A stretch of 64,000 nt of DNA from Frigidibacter oleivorans (GCF_003993775.1 NZ_RJRZ01000015.1:29073-93072), one strand, 5' to 3'; shown: positions 33,534 through 43,024, numbered from the stretch's first letter. The notes: generated by a model from the sequence alone, not told the origin. Numbers and translations: made by a program.

Positions 33534-35207
33534 ATGGAGCTGAAGACGATCCATGAGGGGCTGACGGTCAGCCCCCAGATTCATGCCGGGGACATGCCCG
33601 AGATCGCCCGTCAGGGCTTTCGCGCGGTGATCTGCAACCGGCCCGACGGCGAGGCGGCCGATCAGCCGGGCGAGGCGGAACTGGCGCTGGCCGCGCGGGC
33701 GGCGGGGCTGGAATTCCGCTACATGCCGGTGGTGCCGGGAAAGGCCGATCAGGCCGATGCCGCGGCCTTCGCCGCCGCGCTGCGCGACCTGCCGGGGCCG
33801 GTGCTGGCCTTCTGCCGGACGGGCACCCGCTCGGCCACCCTCTGGGCGCTGTCCGAGGCGCGCGACCGGCCGCTGCCGCAGATCCTCGCCACCGCGCGGA
33901 TGGCGGGATACGACCTGTCCGGCCTGTCACGGATGCTGGCGCAGGGCGGCCGCGCGGTGCCGGCGGGGGACGAGCTGTCGCATGCGGTGGTCATCGTCGG
34001 GGCGGGCGCGGCGGGCATCGCCGTCGCCGCCTCGCTGAAGGCGCGCCAGCCGGATCTGGACGTGGCGGTGATCGACCCCGCCGATGTGCATTACTATCAG
34101 CCGGGCTGGACGATGGTGGGCGCCGGCATCTTCGAACCGCGCGAGACGGCGCGCACCACCGGCGGGCTGATCCCCCGGGGCGTCACCTGGATCAAGGCCG
34201 CGGTCGTGGCCTTCGAGCCCGAGAAGAACGCCGTGGTGCTGGAAGGCTGTCGCATCGTCACCTACGGCCGGCTGATCGTCTGCCCGGGACTGAAGCTCGA
34301 CTGGCACGCGATCCCCGGCCTGGCCGAGACGCTGGGCCGGAACGGCGTCACCTCGAACTATCGCTACGACCTCGCGCCCTATACATGGCAGCTGGTGCAG
34401 GGGCTGACCGAGGGCCGGGCGCTGTTCACGCAGCCGCCGATGCCGATCAAATGCGCGGGCGCGCCGCAGAAGGCGATGTACCTGTCCGCCGACCACTGGC
34501 TGCGGTCCGGCCGGCTCGACCGCATCTCGATCGAGTTCCTGAATGCCGGCGGGGTGCTCTTCGGGGTGAAGGACTATGTGCCGGCGCTGATGGACTATGT
34601 GCAGCGCTATCACGCGACGCTGTCCTTCTTTCACCGGCTGGTGGCCATCGACGGCCCCGCCCGCACCGCCACATTCGAGATCGCGGCGCCGGATCAGCCG
34701 CCACGGACCGAGACGCGCGCCTTCGACATGATCCATGTGGTGCCGCCGCAGGTCGCGCCGGATTTCATCCGCGTCTCGCCGCTGGCCGATGCGGCGGGCT
34801 GGGTCGATGTCGATCCCCACACGCTGCGCCACCGGATGTTCGACAATGTCTGGTCGCTGGGCGATGCGATGAACGCCCCCAACGCCAAGACCGCCGCCGC
34901 GGCGCGCAAGCAGGCGCCGGTCGTGGCGGACAATATCGTGGCCGATCTGGCCGGCCGGTCGGCGGTGTCGCAATACGATGGCTACGGCTCTTGCCCGCTG
35001 ACGGTGGAACGCGGGAAGATCGTGCTGGCGGAATTCGGCTATGGCGGGGCGCTGAAGCCCTCGTTCCCGCGCTGGCTCCTGGACGGCACCCGGCCCAGCC
35101 GGGCCGCCTGGTGGCTGAAGGAGCGGATCCTGCCCCCCGTCTACTGGCAGGGGATGCTGAAGGGCCGCGAATGGCTTGCCCATCCCGACCGGGTGACGCA
35201 AGGGTAA
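33534..35207 (+). CDS. DUF442 (rhodanese/phosphatase-like) domain fused to sulfide:quinone reductase
   Basis: A 557-residue fusion. Residues 1-140 form a DUF442 (PF04273-type) domain with the loop FCRTGTRSATLW (C94-R99), a Cx4R loop like those of rhodaneses. Residues 150-557 are a sulfide:quinone-reductase-like flavoprotein: FAD site VVIVGAGAAGIAVAAS, cysteines C250 (LIVCPGLKLDW) and C307 (IKCAGAPQKAMYL) in the usual redox positions, and a second FAD segment NVWSLGDAMNAPNAK. It would oxidise sulfide to persulfide at the membrane. Start ATG 33534 has GAGGGGAGGAG upstream. Confidence 0.88.
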   Translation: MELKTIHEGLTVSPQIHAGDMPEIARQGFRAVICNRPDGEAADQPGEAELALAARAAGLEFRYMPVVPGKADQADAAAFAAALRDLPGPVLAFCRTGTRSATLWALSEARDRPLPQILATARMAGYDLSGLSRMLAQGGRAVPAGDELSHAVVIVGAGAAGIAVAASLKARQPDLDVAVIDPADVHYYQPGWTMVGAGIFEPRETARTTGGLIPRGVTWIKAAVVAFEPEKNAVVLEGCRIVTYGRLIVCPGLKLDWHAIPGLAETLGRNGVTSNYRYDLAPYTWQLVQGLTEGRALFTQPPMPIKCAGAPQKAMYLSADHWLRSGRLDRISIEFLNAGGVLFGVKDYVPALMDYVQRYHATLSFFHRLVAIDGPARTATFEIAAPDQPPRTETRAFDMIHVVPPQVAPDFIRVSPLADAAGWVDVDPHTLRHRMFDNVWSLGDAMNAPNAKTAAAARKQAPVVADNIVADLAGRSAVSQYDGYGSCPLTVERGKIVLAEFGYGGALKPSFPRWLLDGTRPSRAAWWLKERILPPVYWQGMLKGREWLAHPDRVTQG

Positions 35208-35223
35208 GGACGAAAGAGCCGCG

Positions 35224-36948
35224 ATGCGCCTGACCCGATACCTGCCGATCCTCGACTGGGGGCGCCGCTATGACCGCGCGGCACTGTCCTCCGATCTCGT
35301 CGCCGCGGTGATCGTCACGATCATGCTGATCCCGCAGTCGCTGGCCTATGCGATGCTGGCCGGCCTGCCGCCCGAGGCGGGGATCTATGCCTCGATCGCG
35401 CCGATCCTGCTCTATGCCGTCTTCGGCACCAGCCGGGCGCTGGCGGTGGGGCCGGTGGCGGTGGTGTCGCTGATGACGGCGGCGGCGGTGGGCGAGGTCG
35501 CGCAGGCAGGCACGGCCGGCTATGCCGCGGCGGCGCTGACGCTGGCCTTGCTGTCGGGCGGGATGCTGCTGGCGATGGGGCTGTTGCGCATGGGCTTCAT
35601 CGCCAATTTCCTCAGCCATCCGGTGATCGCGGGCTTCATCACCGCCAGCGGCATCCTGATCGCCACCAGCCAGCTGCGCCACATCCTGGGCGTCCAGGCC
35701 GGCGGCGATACCCTGCCCGAGATGCTGACGGGCCTGATCCGAGCCCTGCCGCAGACCAACCCGGTCACGCTGGCGATCGGGGCCGCGGCCACGGCCTTCC
35801 TGTTCTGGGCGCGCAAGGGGCTGAAACCCGCGCTGATCCGGGCCGGGATGCGCCCCGGCCTTGCGGCGCTGGCGACGCGGACCGGGCCGGTGCTGGCGGT
35901 CGTCGCCACCACGGCGCTGGTGGCGGGGCTGCGGCTGGACCGGCAGGGCGTGTCGGTCGTGGGTGCGGTGCCGCAGGGACTGCCGCCCTTCACCCTGCCT
36001 GCCCTGTCGCCCGACCTGCTGGGGGCGCTGCTGCTGCCGGCGGCGCTGATCTCGATCATCGGGTTCGTCGAATCGATCTCCGTCGCGCAGACGCTGGCCG
36101 CCAAGCGGCGCCAGCGGATCGACCCCGATCAGGAACTGGTGGGGCTGGGGATGGCGAACCTCGGCGCGGCCTTCACCGGCGGCTACCCGGTGACCGGCGG
36201 CTTCGCGCGCTCGGTCGTCAACTACGACGCGGGGGCGGAAACGCCCGCCGCCGGGGCCTTCACCGCCATCGGACTGGCCATCGCCGCGCTGCTGCTGACG
36301 CCGCTGATCCACTACCTGCCCAATGCGACGCTGGCCGCGACAATCATAGTGGCGGTGCTGAGCCTCGTCGATTTCGGCATCCTGCGCCGGGCCTGGGGCT
36401 ATTCGCGGCCCGATTTCGCCGCCGTCGCCGCCACCATCGCGCTGACGCTGCTGGCGGGGGTCGAGGCCGGCGTGTCCGCGGGGGTGGTGCTGTCGATCCT
36501 GCTGCACCTCGCCCACAGCGCGCGGCCGCATGTGGCCGAGGTCGGGCTGATGCCCGGCAGCCAGCATTTCCGCAACATCCGCCGCCACCGGGTCGAGACG
36601 CATCCCGCCGTGCTGACGCTGCGGGTGGACGAAAGCCTGTGGTTCGCCAATGCGCGGTTCCTCGAGGATTATGTGCTGGACCGGGTGACGGGCGATACCG
36701 CGCTGCGGGACGTGGTGCTGATGTGCTCGGCGGTGAACCGCATCGACCTGTCGGCGCTGGAAACGCTGGAAAGCCTGAACCACCGGCTGCGCGACATGGG
36801 GCTGCGGCTGCACCTGTCCGAGGTGAAGGGCCCGGTGATGGACCGGCTGAAGACCACGCATCTGCTGGACGACCTGACGGGCGAGGTGTTCCTGTCGCAA
36901 TACGACGCTTGGCACAGCCTGTGCGGCAAGGCCGACGCGGCCGCCTGA
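35224..36948 (+). CDS. SulP-family anion transporter
   Basis: A 574-residue SulP/SLC26 protein with about ten to twelve hydrophobic segments (MLIPQSLAYAMLAGLPPEAGIYAS is the family signature, shown in part), the FTGGYPVTGGFARSVVN motif and a C-terminal STAS domain (about 445-560: LRVDESLWFANARFLED, CSAVNRIDLSALETLE). Sulfate or a related sulfur oxyanion is the likely substrate given the neighbours, but SulP proteins also move bicarbonate and others. It starts 16 bases after the SQR gene. Confidence 0.9.
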   Translation: MRLTRYLPILDWGRRYDRAALSSDLVAAVIVTIMLIPQSLAYAMLAGLPPEAGIYASIAPILLYAVFGTSRALAVGPVAVVSLMTAAAVGEVAQAGTAGYAAAALTLALLSGGMLLAMGLLRMGFIANFLSHPVIAGFITASGILIATSQLRHILGVQAGGDTLPEMLTGLIRALPQTNPVTLAIGAAATAFLFWARKGLKPALIRAGMRPGLAALATRTGPVLAVVATTALVAGLRLDRQGVSVVGAVPQGLPPFTLPALSPDLLGALLLPAALISIIGFVESISVAQTLAAKRRQRIDPDQELVGLGMANLGAAFTGGYPVTGGFARSVVNYDAGAETPAAGAFTAIGLAIAALLLTPLIHYLPNATLAATIIVAVLSLVDFGILRRAWGYSRPDFAAVAATIALTLLAGVEAGVSAGVVLSILLHLAHSARPHVAEVGLMPGSQHFRNIRRHRVETHPAVLTLRVDESLWFANARFLEDYVLDRVTGDTALRDVVLMCSAVNRIDLSALETLESLNHRLRDMGLRLHLSEVKGPVMDRLKTTHLLDDLTGEVFLSQYDAWHSLCGKADAAA

Positions 36949-36967
36949 ACGGGCGCGGGGCGCTGCG

Positions 36968-37651
36968 TCAGCTGCGCGCCAGACGCGCCAGCGCGGCGGG
37001 GGCGGTCAGCCGGATCTCGCCCCGCGCCTGTTCGATCCAGCCGCGGCGGACGAAGTCCTGCAACAGGCGCGAGACGACCTCGCGCGCGGTGCCCAGATCG
37101 TTGGCCAGCGCCTGATGCGTGACCCGCACCACCCCGTCCTCGGCCAGGGCGGCCAGACGGGCGGCGAGCCGCACATCCATCCGGTTGAAGGCGATGTCCT
37201 CGATCACGCCGAACAGTTCGGTGATCCGGCGCGAGAAGGCGGCGAAGACGAACTGCCGGAACTCGCGCGAGGCGGCCACCAGTTCGTCGAAGGCCTCGCG
37301 CGGCAGGGTGGCGGCGATCACCTCCGTCTCGGCCACGCCCTCGGCGGTGTAATCCTCATAACCCAGCAGGCAGGCCGTGGTCAGCACGCAGGTGTCGCCG
37401 GCCTGGACCCGGTACAGCAGCACCTCGCGGCCGTTTTCCCCGCGCTGCTGCACCCGCACCGCACCCTTGAGCAGCAGCACCATCGCCGTGGGCGCCTGGC
37501 CGGGACCGAAGAGCCGCGTGCCCTCCGGCAGGTGGACGACCCGCGCCGCCGCCAGCAGGCGGTCGCGCAGATCCTGCGACAGGCCGGCGAGCCCGTCGAA
37601 ACGGCGGGTCCAGTCGGCATCGGACAGATCGGGGGCAGGGGGCGCGGTCAT
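36968..37651 (-). CDS. Crp/Fnr-family regulator, probable sulfide-cluster regulator
   Basis: A 227-residue Crp/Fnr protein: N-terminal cNMP-binding-like domain (about 20-135) and a C-terminal winged helix (about 150-227) with recognition helix TAREVVSRLL. It lacks the N-terminal cysteine cluster of Fnr. Two cysteines, C88 and C94, lie in the sensor domain (DTCVLTTACLLG) and could form a disulfide or polysulfide switch; that is a hypothesis. It converges on the SulP gene. The start at ATG 37651 is chosen from domain limits. Confidence 0.88.
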   Translation of the reverse strand: MTAPPAPDLSDADWTRRFDGLAGLSQDLRDRLLAAARVVHLPEGTRLFGPGQAPTAMVLLLKGAVRVQQRGENGREVLLYRVQAGDTCVLTTACLLGYEDYTAEGVAETEVIAATLPREAFDELVAASREFRQFVFAAFSRRITELFGVIEDIAFNRMDVRLAARLAALAEDGVVRVTHQALANDLGTAREVVSRLLQDFVRRGWIEQARGEIRLTAPAALARLARS

Positions 37652-37738
37652 GCGGGGCCGGGTGCGGGAACGGTCCCCGCGAGCATCGCGCGAAGCGCGG
37701 GCCGGCACAACCGCCCCCGGCAGGGCGGCGACGGGACT

Positions 37739-37765
37739 GGACCCGCCGCGCGTGGCGGCGGGTCC
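37739..37765 (-). terminator. Hairpin downstream of the secreted-protein gene
   Basis: GGACCCGCCGC (37739-37749) pairs perfectly with GCGGCGGGTCC (37755-37765) around loop GCGTG. It lies 10 bases beyond the stop of the minus-strand gene at 37776, so it probably ends that transcript. No T tract follows. Confidence 0.6.
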
Positions 37766-37775
37766 GGGGGCCGCC

Positions 37776-38168
37776 TCAGGAGGTACGGCCGTAGAACTTC
37801 AGATGCGCGGGGTTCTTCGGCGCCTCGCCGTAGAACACCTCGATCCGGTCGATGGCGGCGCCATCCTCCATCGGCAGCGCGATCTCGCGCGTCTCGTTGC
37901 CTTCGGGGATGCGCTTCTGGATCGAACGCTCGACGCTGCGCCCGCCGGCGAAATGCACGACGACGCGGTCGATCTGCGCGGCGGACTGCTGGACCCGCAC
38001 CTGCAGCGCGGTCAGCTTGCCCTTGTCGGCGCCCACCTCGATGGTGTCATGGGCGTCGCCGCGGGTCAGGTAGTATTCGCCGAGATAGATCACCTCGGCC
38101 GATGCGGCCACGGGTGCCAGCGCACCGATGGCAAGCGCAAGGCCGAGAAGGCCCTTGCGGAGGGTCAT
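37776..38168 (-). CDS. Secreted DUF2541-like protein
   Basis: A 130-residue protein with a signal peptide (MTLRKGLLGLALAIGALAPVAASA, cleavage near residue 24). The mature part is a small beta-rich domain (YYLTRGDAHDTIEVGADKGKL, LQVRVQQSAAQIDRVVVHFAGG, ETREIALPMEDGAAIDRIEVFY; given in parts) resembling DUF2541-type periplasmic proteins. Function unknown. An AAGGATATCC sequence precedes the ATG. It appears monocistronic. Confidence 0.7.
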   Translation of the reverse strand: MTLRKGLLGLALAIGALAPVAASAEVIYLGEYYLTRGDAHDTIEVGADKGKLTALQVRVQQSAAQIDRVVVHFAGGRSVERSIQKRIPEGNETREIALPMEDGAAIDRIEVFYGEAPKNPAHLKFYGRTS

Positions 38169-38553
38169 GGGGATATCCTTTCTGCTCGATGGATCGTCCG
38201 CCCGCGAAGCGGGTGCAGAAGGCCGGAAGTGGAACGGTCACGAAGGACCGGAACGGGGCGCAACCGCAACACGGGGTCTGGACCTGACTGGGCGGGGGCC
38301 TGTTTACCCCGCGTCGCCATTAAACCACGAGGCGAGTATCGCGGCAACGCGGCAGGGCCGGGACGGGGCGCGGCAGGGCCCGCGAAGGCGGCAAGACGCC
38401 GACACGTTTTCGTGGGCGCGGCCCGGGGCGGCCCGCGGGCGGCACGGGTGCACCGTCTTGCGCCGAAATTCCCCGCAGCCGCCGCAATTTTGCCCGCTGC
38501 CGGCACGAGCCTCGGCCTATCCCGATCCCGGTTCCCCGCTGCAAGAGGCCAAG
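38169..38553. other. Intergenic region, no confident gene
   Basis: About 385 bases between the divergent secreted-protein gene and a possible small gene at 38554. Frames are open because of high GC, but none has a convincing start or family motif. A short AT-richer patch (TTTACCCC, CATTAAACCACGAGG near 38310-38333) might hold promoter elements for the minus-strand gene; no clear box pair was found. Confidence 0.5.
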
Positions 38554-38802
38554 ATGCGACTGACCGACCTGCTGCATCCCGCCGTCGTCCTGGCCGCGCC
38601 AGAGCCGGATTTCGAGGTCTTCGAACTGCGTCTGGCCCGGATGATCGGCGCGGACCGGGTGGTGTCGCCCGCCGCACCGGTCTTCCGAGCCGCGGGACCG
38701 GCCGATCCCGCCGGCTCGGGCCGGGGCATCGCCCGCGGGCGGATCTTTCGCCCGCGGCTGTTCAGAATGCGACGGTCACGTTCGGCAAGCGCAGCTCCTT
38801 GA
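38554..38802 (+). CDS. Possible small protein (82 aa), uncertain
   Basis: An ATG at 38554 with an AAGAGG ribosome-binding site seven bases upstream opens an 82-codon frame. The first 40 residues (RLTDLLHPAVVLAAPEPDFE, FELRLARMIGADRVV) use codons like the neighbouring genes; the Arg/Gly-rich end is less convincing and overlaps the 3' end of the convergent mipZ gene by 41 bases. No family recognised. It may be a real short gene or a chance frame. Confidence 0.3.
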   Translation: MRLTDLLHPAVVLAAPEPDFEVFELRLARMIGADRVVSPAAPVFRAAGPADPAGSGRGIARGRIFRPRLFRMRRSRSASAAP

Positions 38803-39571
38803 CCAGATCGCGCAGTTCCTGCCGGGCGGCGACGTTCGACAGGCTCAGCCCCTCGACCCCCACATCCTTCAGATCCAGCAGCGTCAGCCCGCGCGGAAAC
38901 AGCTCGCGGAAGATCACCCGTTCCGAAAAGCCCGGCGACACGCGAAAGCCGATGCGCCGCGACAGGTTCGCCAGCGCGTCGCCCACCTTCTTCTTGTTGT
39001 GCATCTGCTGCGCGCCCAGCCGGTTGCGCAGCACGATCCAGTCGATGGGCTTCAGCCCGGCCCGCGCCCGCAGCTGCCGCGCGTTCCAGACCATCTCGGC
39101 ATAGATCGAGGGGCCGAGCACGCGGCCCGTTTCCGGATCCGTCCGGGCGAGCAGGTCGAAGTCGATGAAACTGTCGTTCAGCGGCGTCACCAGCGTATCG
39201 GCCAGCGAGTGCGCCACCTGGCTCAGCCGCGTATGCGAGCCGGGGCAGTCGATCAGGATGAAGTCGCATTGCGCGTCCAGCCCCGCCACCGCCGCCGACA
39301 GCCGGTGGTCGAAGATGTTCTCGCCCGCGGGCAGGCTCGCCTCGTCGATCTCGGGCAGGTCGCGGTATTCGGGCGTGGGCAGGTCCAGCCCCTCGCGCGC
39401 GGCGAAGGCGCGGCGGTTTTCCAGATAGCGGCCAAAGCTCTTCTGCCGCACGTCGAGGTCGAGCGCCCCCACCCGCCAGCCCATGCGGGCAAGCGCCGTG
39501 GCGACATGCATGCAGGTCGTGGACTTGCCCGACCCGCCCTTCTCGTTCCCGGTGACGATGATATGCGCCAC
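38762..39571 (-). CDS. mipZ: Division-plane positioning ATPase MipZ
   Basis: A ParA/MinD-superfamily ATPase of 269 residues, the alphaproteobacterial MipZ type that forms a gradient from ParB at the poles and inhibits FtsZ. It has the deviant Walker A NEKGGSGKST (about residues 8-17), DLDVRQKSFGRYLENR, Walker B FILIDCPGSHTRLSQVAHSLADT (in parts) and PSIYAEMVWNARQLRA. The start is GTG 39571 with a GAGGGG ribosome-binding site; the following AHIIVTGNEKGG is conserved. Confidence 0.88.
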   Translation of the reverse strand: MAHIIVTGNEKGGSGKSTTCMHVATALARMGWRVGALDLDVRQKSFGRYLENRRAFAAREGLDLPTPEYRDLPEIDEASLPAGENIFDHRLSAAVAGLDAQCDFILIDCPGSHTRLSQVAHSLADTLVTPLNDSFIDFDLLARTDPETGRVLGPSIYAEMVWNARQLRARAGLKPIDWIVLRNRLGAQQMHNKKKVGDALANLSRRIGFRVSPGFSERVIFRELFPRGLTLLDLKDVGVEGLSLSNVAARQELRDLVKELRLPNVTVAF

Positions 39572-39697
39572 GTCCGATCCCCTCTGCCGCCCCACACTGC
39601 TATATGTTGCGGTCGCCATCAGGGGAAGCGCGAGCGACAGGTTTATCCACCGCTTTCCGCTGCGCGCCGCCCGGGTGACGCGGCGGCGCAACGCAAA

Positions 39698-39721
39698 GGG
39701 GCGCGCCCTGTGGCGCGCCCC
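39698..39721 (-). terminator. Terminator of the rplS-rpmE transcript
   Basis: GGGGCGCGCC (39698-39707) pairs perfectly with GGCGCGCCCC (39712-39721) with a four-base loop. Read on the minus strand it begins 26 bases after the rpmE stop and is followed by TTTGCGTTGCG, a moderate U-rich tail. Confidence 0.75.
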
Positions 39722-39746
39722 CCGTATCCGTCGATGGCAGGCAGGC

Positions 39747-39968
39747 TCAGAAGCCGAGGCCCGCGTATTTGTTCTTGAACTTCGACACGCGGCCGCCGGT
39801 GTCCATCAGCTTGGCGTTGCCGCCGGTCCAGGCCGGATGCGCCAGCGGGTCGATGTCGAGCGACATGGTATCGCCTTCCTTGCCCCAGGACGACCGGGTC
39901 TGGTAGGTCGTGCCGTCGGTCATCTTGACGGTGATGAAGTGGTATTCGGGATGGATGCCCTGTTTCAT
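39747..39968 (-). CDS. rpmE: 50S ribosomal protein L31
   Basis: A 73-residue L31 with [34 protein letters not shown] and [16 protein letters not shown]. The zinc-binding CxxC of some L31 forms is absent, so this is the cysteine-free type, common in alphaproteobacteria. An AGGAGCGG ribosome-binding site precedes it. It is 11 bases after rplS. Confidence 0.95.
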   Translation of the reverse strand: MKQGIHPEYHFITVKMTDGTTYQTRSSWGKEGDTMSLDIDPLAHPAWTGGNAKLMDTGGRVSKFKNKYAGLGF

Positions 39969-39979
39969 CGGTCCGCTCC

Positions 39980-40351
<372 letters not shown>

Positions 40352-40401
40352 CGCATGGTCCTTTGCTCTGCTCGCGGTTCAGCCCGCGAAGTGATGCGCC
40401 C

Positions 40402-41247
40402 TCAGAGCTCTCGGTCTTCATCCGGGTCCGTGCCGTGCCGTGCACACCACGCCCGCCAGAGATCAGGACGGCGTTCCTTGGTCAGGCGTCTTGCCTGGTC
40501 CCGCCGCCAGACGGCGACTTTCGCGTGGTTCCCGGACAGAAGAATTTCCGGTATGGCGCGACCGTTCCACACGGCGGGTTTCGTGAACTGCGGGTGTTCC
40601 AGCAGACCGTCCGAGAAGGATTCCTCCTCGGTGGACGCCTGATTCCCGAGCACGCGGGGTATAAGGCGAACGGTCGCGTCGATCAAGGCCTGTGCGGCGA
40701 TCTCGCCGCCGGTCAGGACGAAATCGCCAAGGCTGATCTCCTCGACCCCGTAATGGTCCAGCAGCCGCTGGTCCACGCCCTCGAACCGGCCGCAGAGAAG
40801 GGTGATGCCGTCGGTCTGCGACAGCCGTTCCGCGGTCGCCTGATCGAAGGGCCGGCCGCGTGGCGAGAGGTAGATCACCGGCCAGCGCGCGCGGTCGGCG
40901 GGCGTGCCCTCGGCCGCGCGGTCCAGCGCCCGGGCCACCACATCGGCGCGCAGCACCATGCCGGCGCCGCCGCCCGCGGGCGTGTCGTCCACGTTGCGAT
41001 GCCGCCCCTCGCCGAAGGGGCGCAGGTCGATCGTCTCCAGCGCCCACAGCCCGCTGTCCAGCGCCTTGCCGGTCAGCGACAGGCCCAGCGTGCCGGGAAA
41101 GGCCTCGGGGAACAGCGTCACGATCTTCGCCCGCCACGCGCCCTTCACCCGCAGCGGCCCGTCCATCAGGTCGCGCGGGGTCAGCGAGGCGGAAATCGAC
41201 AGCCGCCCGTGCGAACGGGGCGCGGCTCCGGGCTTGCGGTCGGTCAT
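40402..41247 (-). CDS. trmD: tRNA (guanine-N1)-methyltransferase TrmD
   Basis: Methylates G37 of tRNAs that read codons starting with C/G, preventing frameshifts. The 281-residue SPOUT enzyme has KIVTLFPEAFPGTL, the DDTPAGGGAGMVLRADV segment, YLSPRGRPFDQ, LLCGRFEGVDQR and the knot region ISLGDFVLTGGEIAA. An N-terminal extension of about 38 residues precedes the family start. The chosen ATG (41247) overlaps the upstream gene's stop (ATGA); internal starts are possible. Confidence 0.94.
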   Translation of the reverse strand: MTDRKPGAAPRSHGRLSISASLTPRDLMDGPLRVKGAWRAKIVTLFPEAFPGTLGLSLTGKALDSGLWALETIDLRPFGEGRHRNVDDTPAGGGAGMVLRADVVARALDRAAEGTPADRARWPVIYLSPRGRPFDQATAERLSQTDGITLLCGRFEGVDQRLLDHYGVEEISLGDFVLTGGEIAAQALIDATVRLIPRVLGNQASTEEESFSDGLLEHPQFTKPAVWNGRAIPEILLSGNHAKVAVWRRDQARRLTKERRPDLWRAWCARHGTDPDEDREL

Positions 41248-42212
41248 GCGCCCGTCCCGTCCAGCTGGCTGACCAGCCGCCGCAACCGTTCGGCGCGGGC
41301 GGGATCGGTCTCCACCGCCTGCCGCGCCGTCGCGGCGCGGCGCAGGCCGCCGGTGCCCGTTTCGAACCCCGTCTTGCCCAGCCAGCTTTCGGCCAGCGCC
41401 AGCGATTCGTCGATGCGGCCCGGCGCGGAACTGGCCAGCCCGTCCGCCGCCAGCGCCGCCACCGCCTCGTTCGACAGGCGCGTGGTGCGGCTGGCCGGAT
41501 GGGCCAGGAACCGCAGCAACACCAGGTCCCACAGCGGATGGCTGCCGCGCCGGCGGGCCAGCGCCTCATAGGCGCCATCGCCATCGGGAAGCCGGGCCAG
41601 TTCATCGACCTCGCGGTCGAGGTCGCCGGCATCGGAAACCGAGGAATGGATCAGCGACTCCAGCCGGGTCAGCACCGCGCCCAGCGAGTCGCGCCCCGCC
41701 TCGGCCCCGGCAAGGGCGGCGGCGATGCGGTCGGCCTCGCCGCCCAGGGGCGTGCCGGCCTCGGCTGCCGCATCCTCGCGCCGCGCGATCTCGGCCCGGG
41801 CCTCGGCCATCAGCCGGTCCACCTGCGGGTCGGGTCCGCGGCGGTTGCCGGCCAGCGCCATGGGCAGCGCCGCCAGCGCCAGCGCCACCGGCAGCCACAG
41901 CGGCACGGGCAGCGGTTCGCCCGCCATGCCGGCAAAGCCCCGCCCCAGCCCGAAGGCCGCCGCGATCAGCAGCGATTGCAGCAGCGCCTTGGCCGCCAGC
42001 CGCGCCGCCACCGGCGCCATCGGCCCGCCGGCGGGCAGCGCCCACAGCCGCGGCCGCGCCAGCGCCAGCCACAGCACGAAGGCCGCGACGAAGACCGGCA
42101 GCAGGGCGATGGGCGTCACCGCCAGCCCCGCCAGCAGCGGCGCGAGGTGGATGAGCCCGCCCGACAGCGGCAACAGCACCCCCGGCGCGTGCAGCGTGCC
42201 CCCGGCCATCAT
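41244..42212 (-). CDS. Membrane protein of unknown function between rimM and trmD
   Basis: A 322-residue protein with four hydrophobic segments in the first 125 residues (about 15-32, 34-53, 77-98, 103-121) and a soluble, helical C-terminal half rich in Ala, Glu and Arg ([40 protein letters not shown]). No recognised domain. It overlaps rimM upstream and trmD downstream by four bases each (ATGA), so it is translationally coupled to both. A role in translation or membrane homeostasis is only a guess. Confidence 0.75.
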   Translation of the reverse strand: MMAGGTLHAPGVLLPLSGGLIHLAPLLAGLAVTPIALLPVFVAAFVLWLALARPRLWALPAGGPMAPVAARLAAKALLQSLLIAAAFGLGRGFAGMAGEPLPVPLWLPVALALAALPMALAGNRRGPDPQVDRLMAEARAEIARREDAAAEAGTPLGGEADRIAAALAGAEAGRDSLGAVLTRLESLIHSSVSDAGDLDREVDELARLPDGDGAYEALARRRGSHPLWDLVLLRFLAHPASRTTRLSNEAVAALAADGLASSAPGRIDESLALAESWLGKTGFETGTGGLRRAATARQAVETDPARAERLRRLVSQLDGTGA

Positions 42213-42763
42213 GCGTCTTCCGGCGGATCGGCGATCAGGCGCCGCGCGGTCAGGTCGACCGTCGGCACCACCGCGCGGGTGAAGGGCAGCAGCAGCGCGC
42301 TGCGCTGGCCGGGGGCGAAGACCTCGATTATGTCGCCCGCGCCGTGGTTGTGGATGGCCCGCACCGTGCCCAGCACCGCCCCGCCGGGGTCGAGCACCTG
42401 CAGCCCGATCAGGTCGGCATGGTAGAATTCGTCATCCGGCAGCGAGGGCAGGCGGTCGCGCTCGGCCCAGAGGGTGACGCCCTTCAGCGCATCCGCCTGT
42501 TCCTTGCTGGCCACGCCCGACAGCCGCGCGCCGAGCCCGCCGGTGACGGGCCGGGTCAGCCGGACGGTGAAGCTGCGGCTGCCATCCTCGGTGTAGAGCG
42601 GCGCATAGGCAGCGATGGCCTCGGGTTCGGCGCAGAAGCTCTTCAGCCGCACCTCGCCCTGCACGCCGAAGGCCCCGGCGATGGCGCCGACGCAGACGCG
42701 GTCCTGCCCCGGCTGCGGGGCCGTGCCCGGACCCTGACTTTGCACCCTCTCGCCCTCGGCCAT
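42209..42763 (-). CDS. rimM: Ribosome maturation factor RimM
   Basis: A 184-residue 16S processing factor that binds S19. It has the N-terminal [35 protein letters not shown], the linker [13 protein letters not shown] and the PRC-barrel C-terminal [17 protein letters not shown] and [21 protein letters not shown] lies 12 bases upstream of the ATG. It follows rpsP across a 260-base gap and overlaps the next gene. Confidence 0.93.
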   Translation of the reverse strand: MAEGERVQSQGPGTAPQPGQDRVCVGAIAGAFGVQGEVRLKSFCAEPEAIAAYAPLYTEDGSRSFTVRLTRPVTGGLGARLSGVASKEQADALKGVTLWAERDRLPSLPDDEFYHADLIGLQVLDPGGAVLGTVRAIHNHGAGDIIEVFAPGQRSALLLPFTRAVVPTVDLTARRLIADPPEDA

Positions 42764-42785
42764 GGTCGCCTGTCACTCCTCCGCA

Positions 42786-42815
42786 CCCCGGACGGCCCGA
42801 CCCCGGACGGCCCGA
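42786..42815. repeat. Perfect 15-bp tandem duplication in the rpsP-rimM gap
   Basis: CCCCGGACGGCCCGA occurs twice in a row (42786-42800, 42801-42815). It lies upstream of rimM in a 260-base non-coding gap (42764-43024) that is otherwise G/C-rich with no recognisable gene. Confidence 0.8.
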
Positions 42816-43024
42816 ACCCGGCCGCCCGCACCGCCACCCGCCCGTGAAAACGGCGGGCAGCCACCGCCACCCGCCGCAAATTTCAGCGCAAACCGCGGCC
42901 TTTTCAAGGCGCACGCGATGCGGCGGCCCAAGGCCAGCCGAGGCCCGCCGAGGCCTGCGCGCCGGCACCGTGCGCCGGATCGCGCGCCCCGTCGCGGCTG
43001 GCCCGCCCCGGCGTCAGCCGGCGA

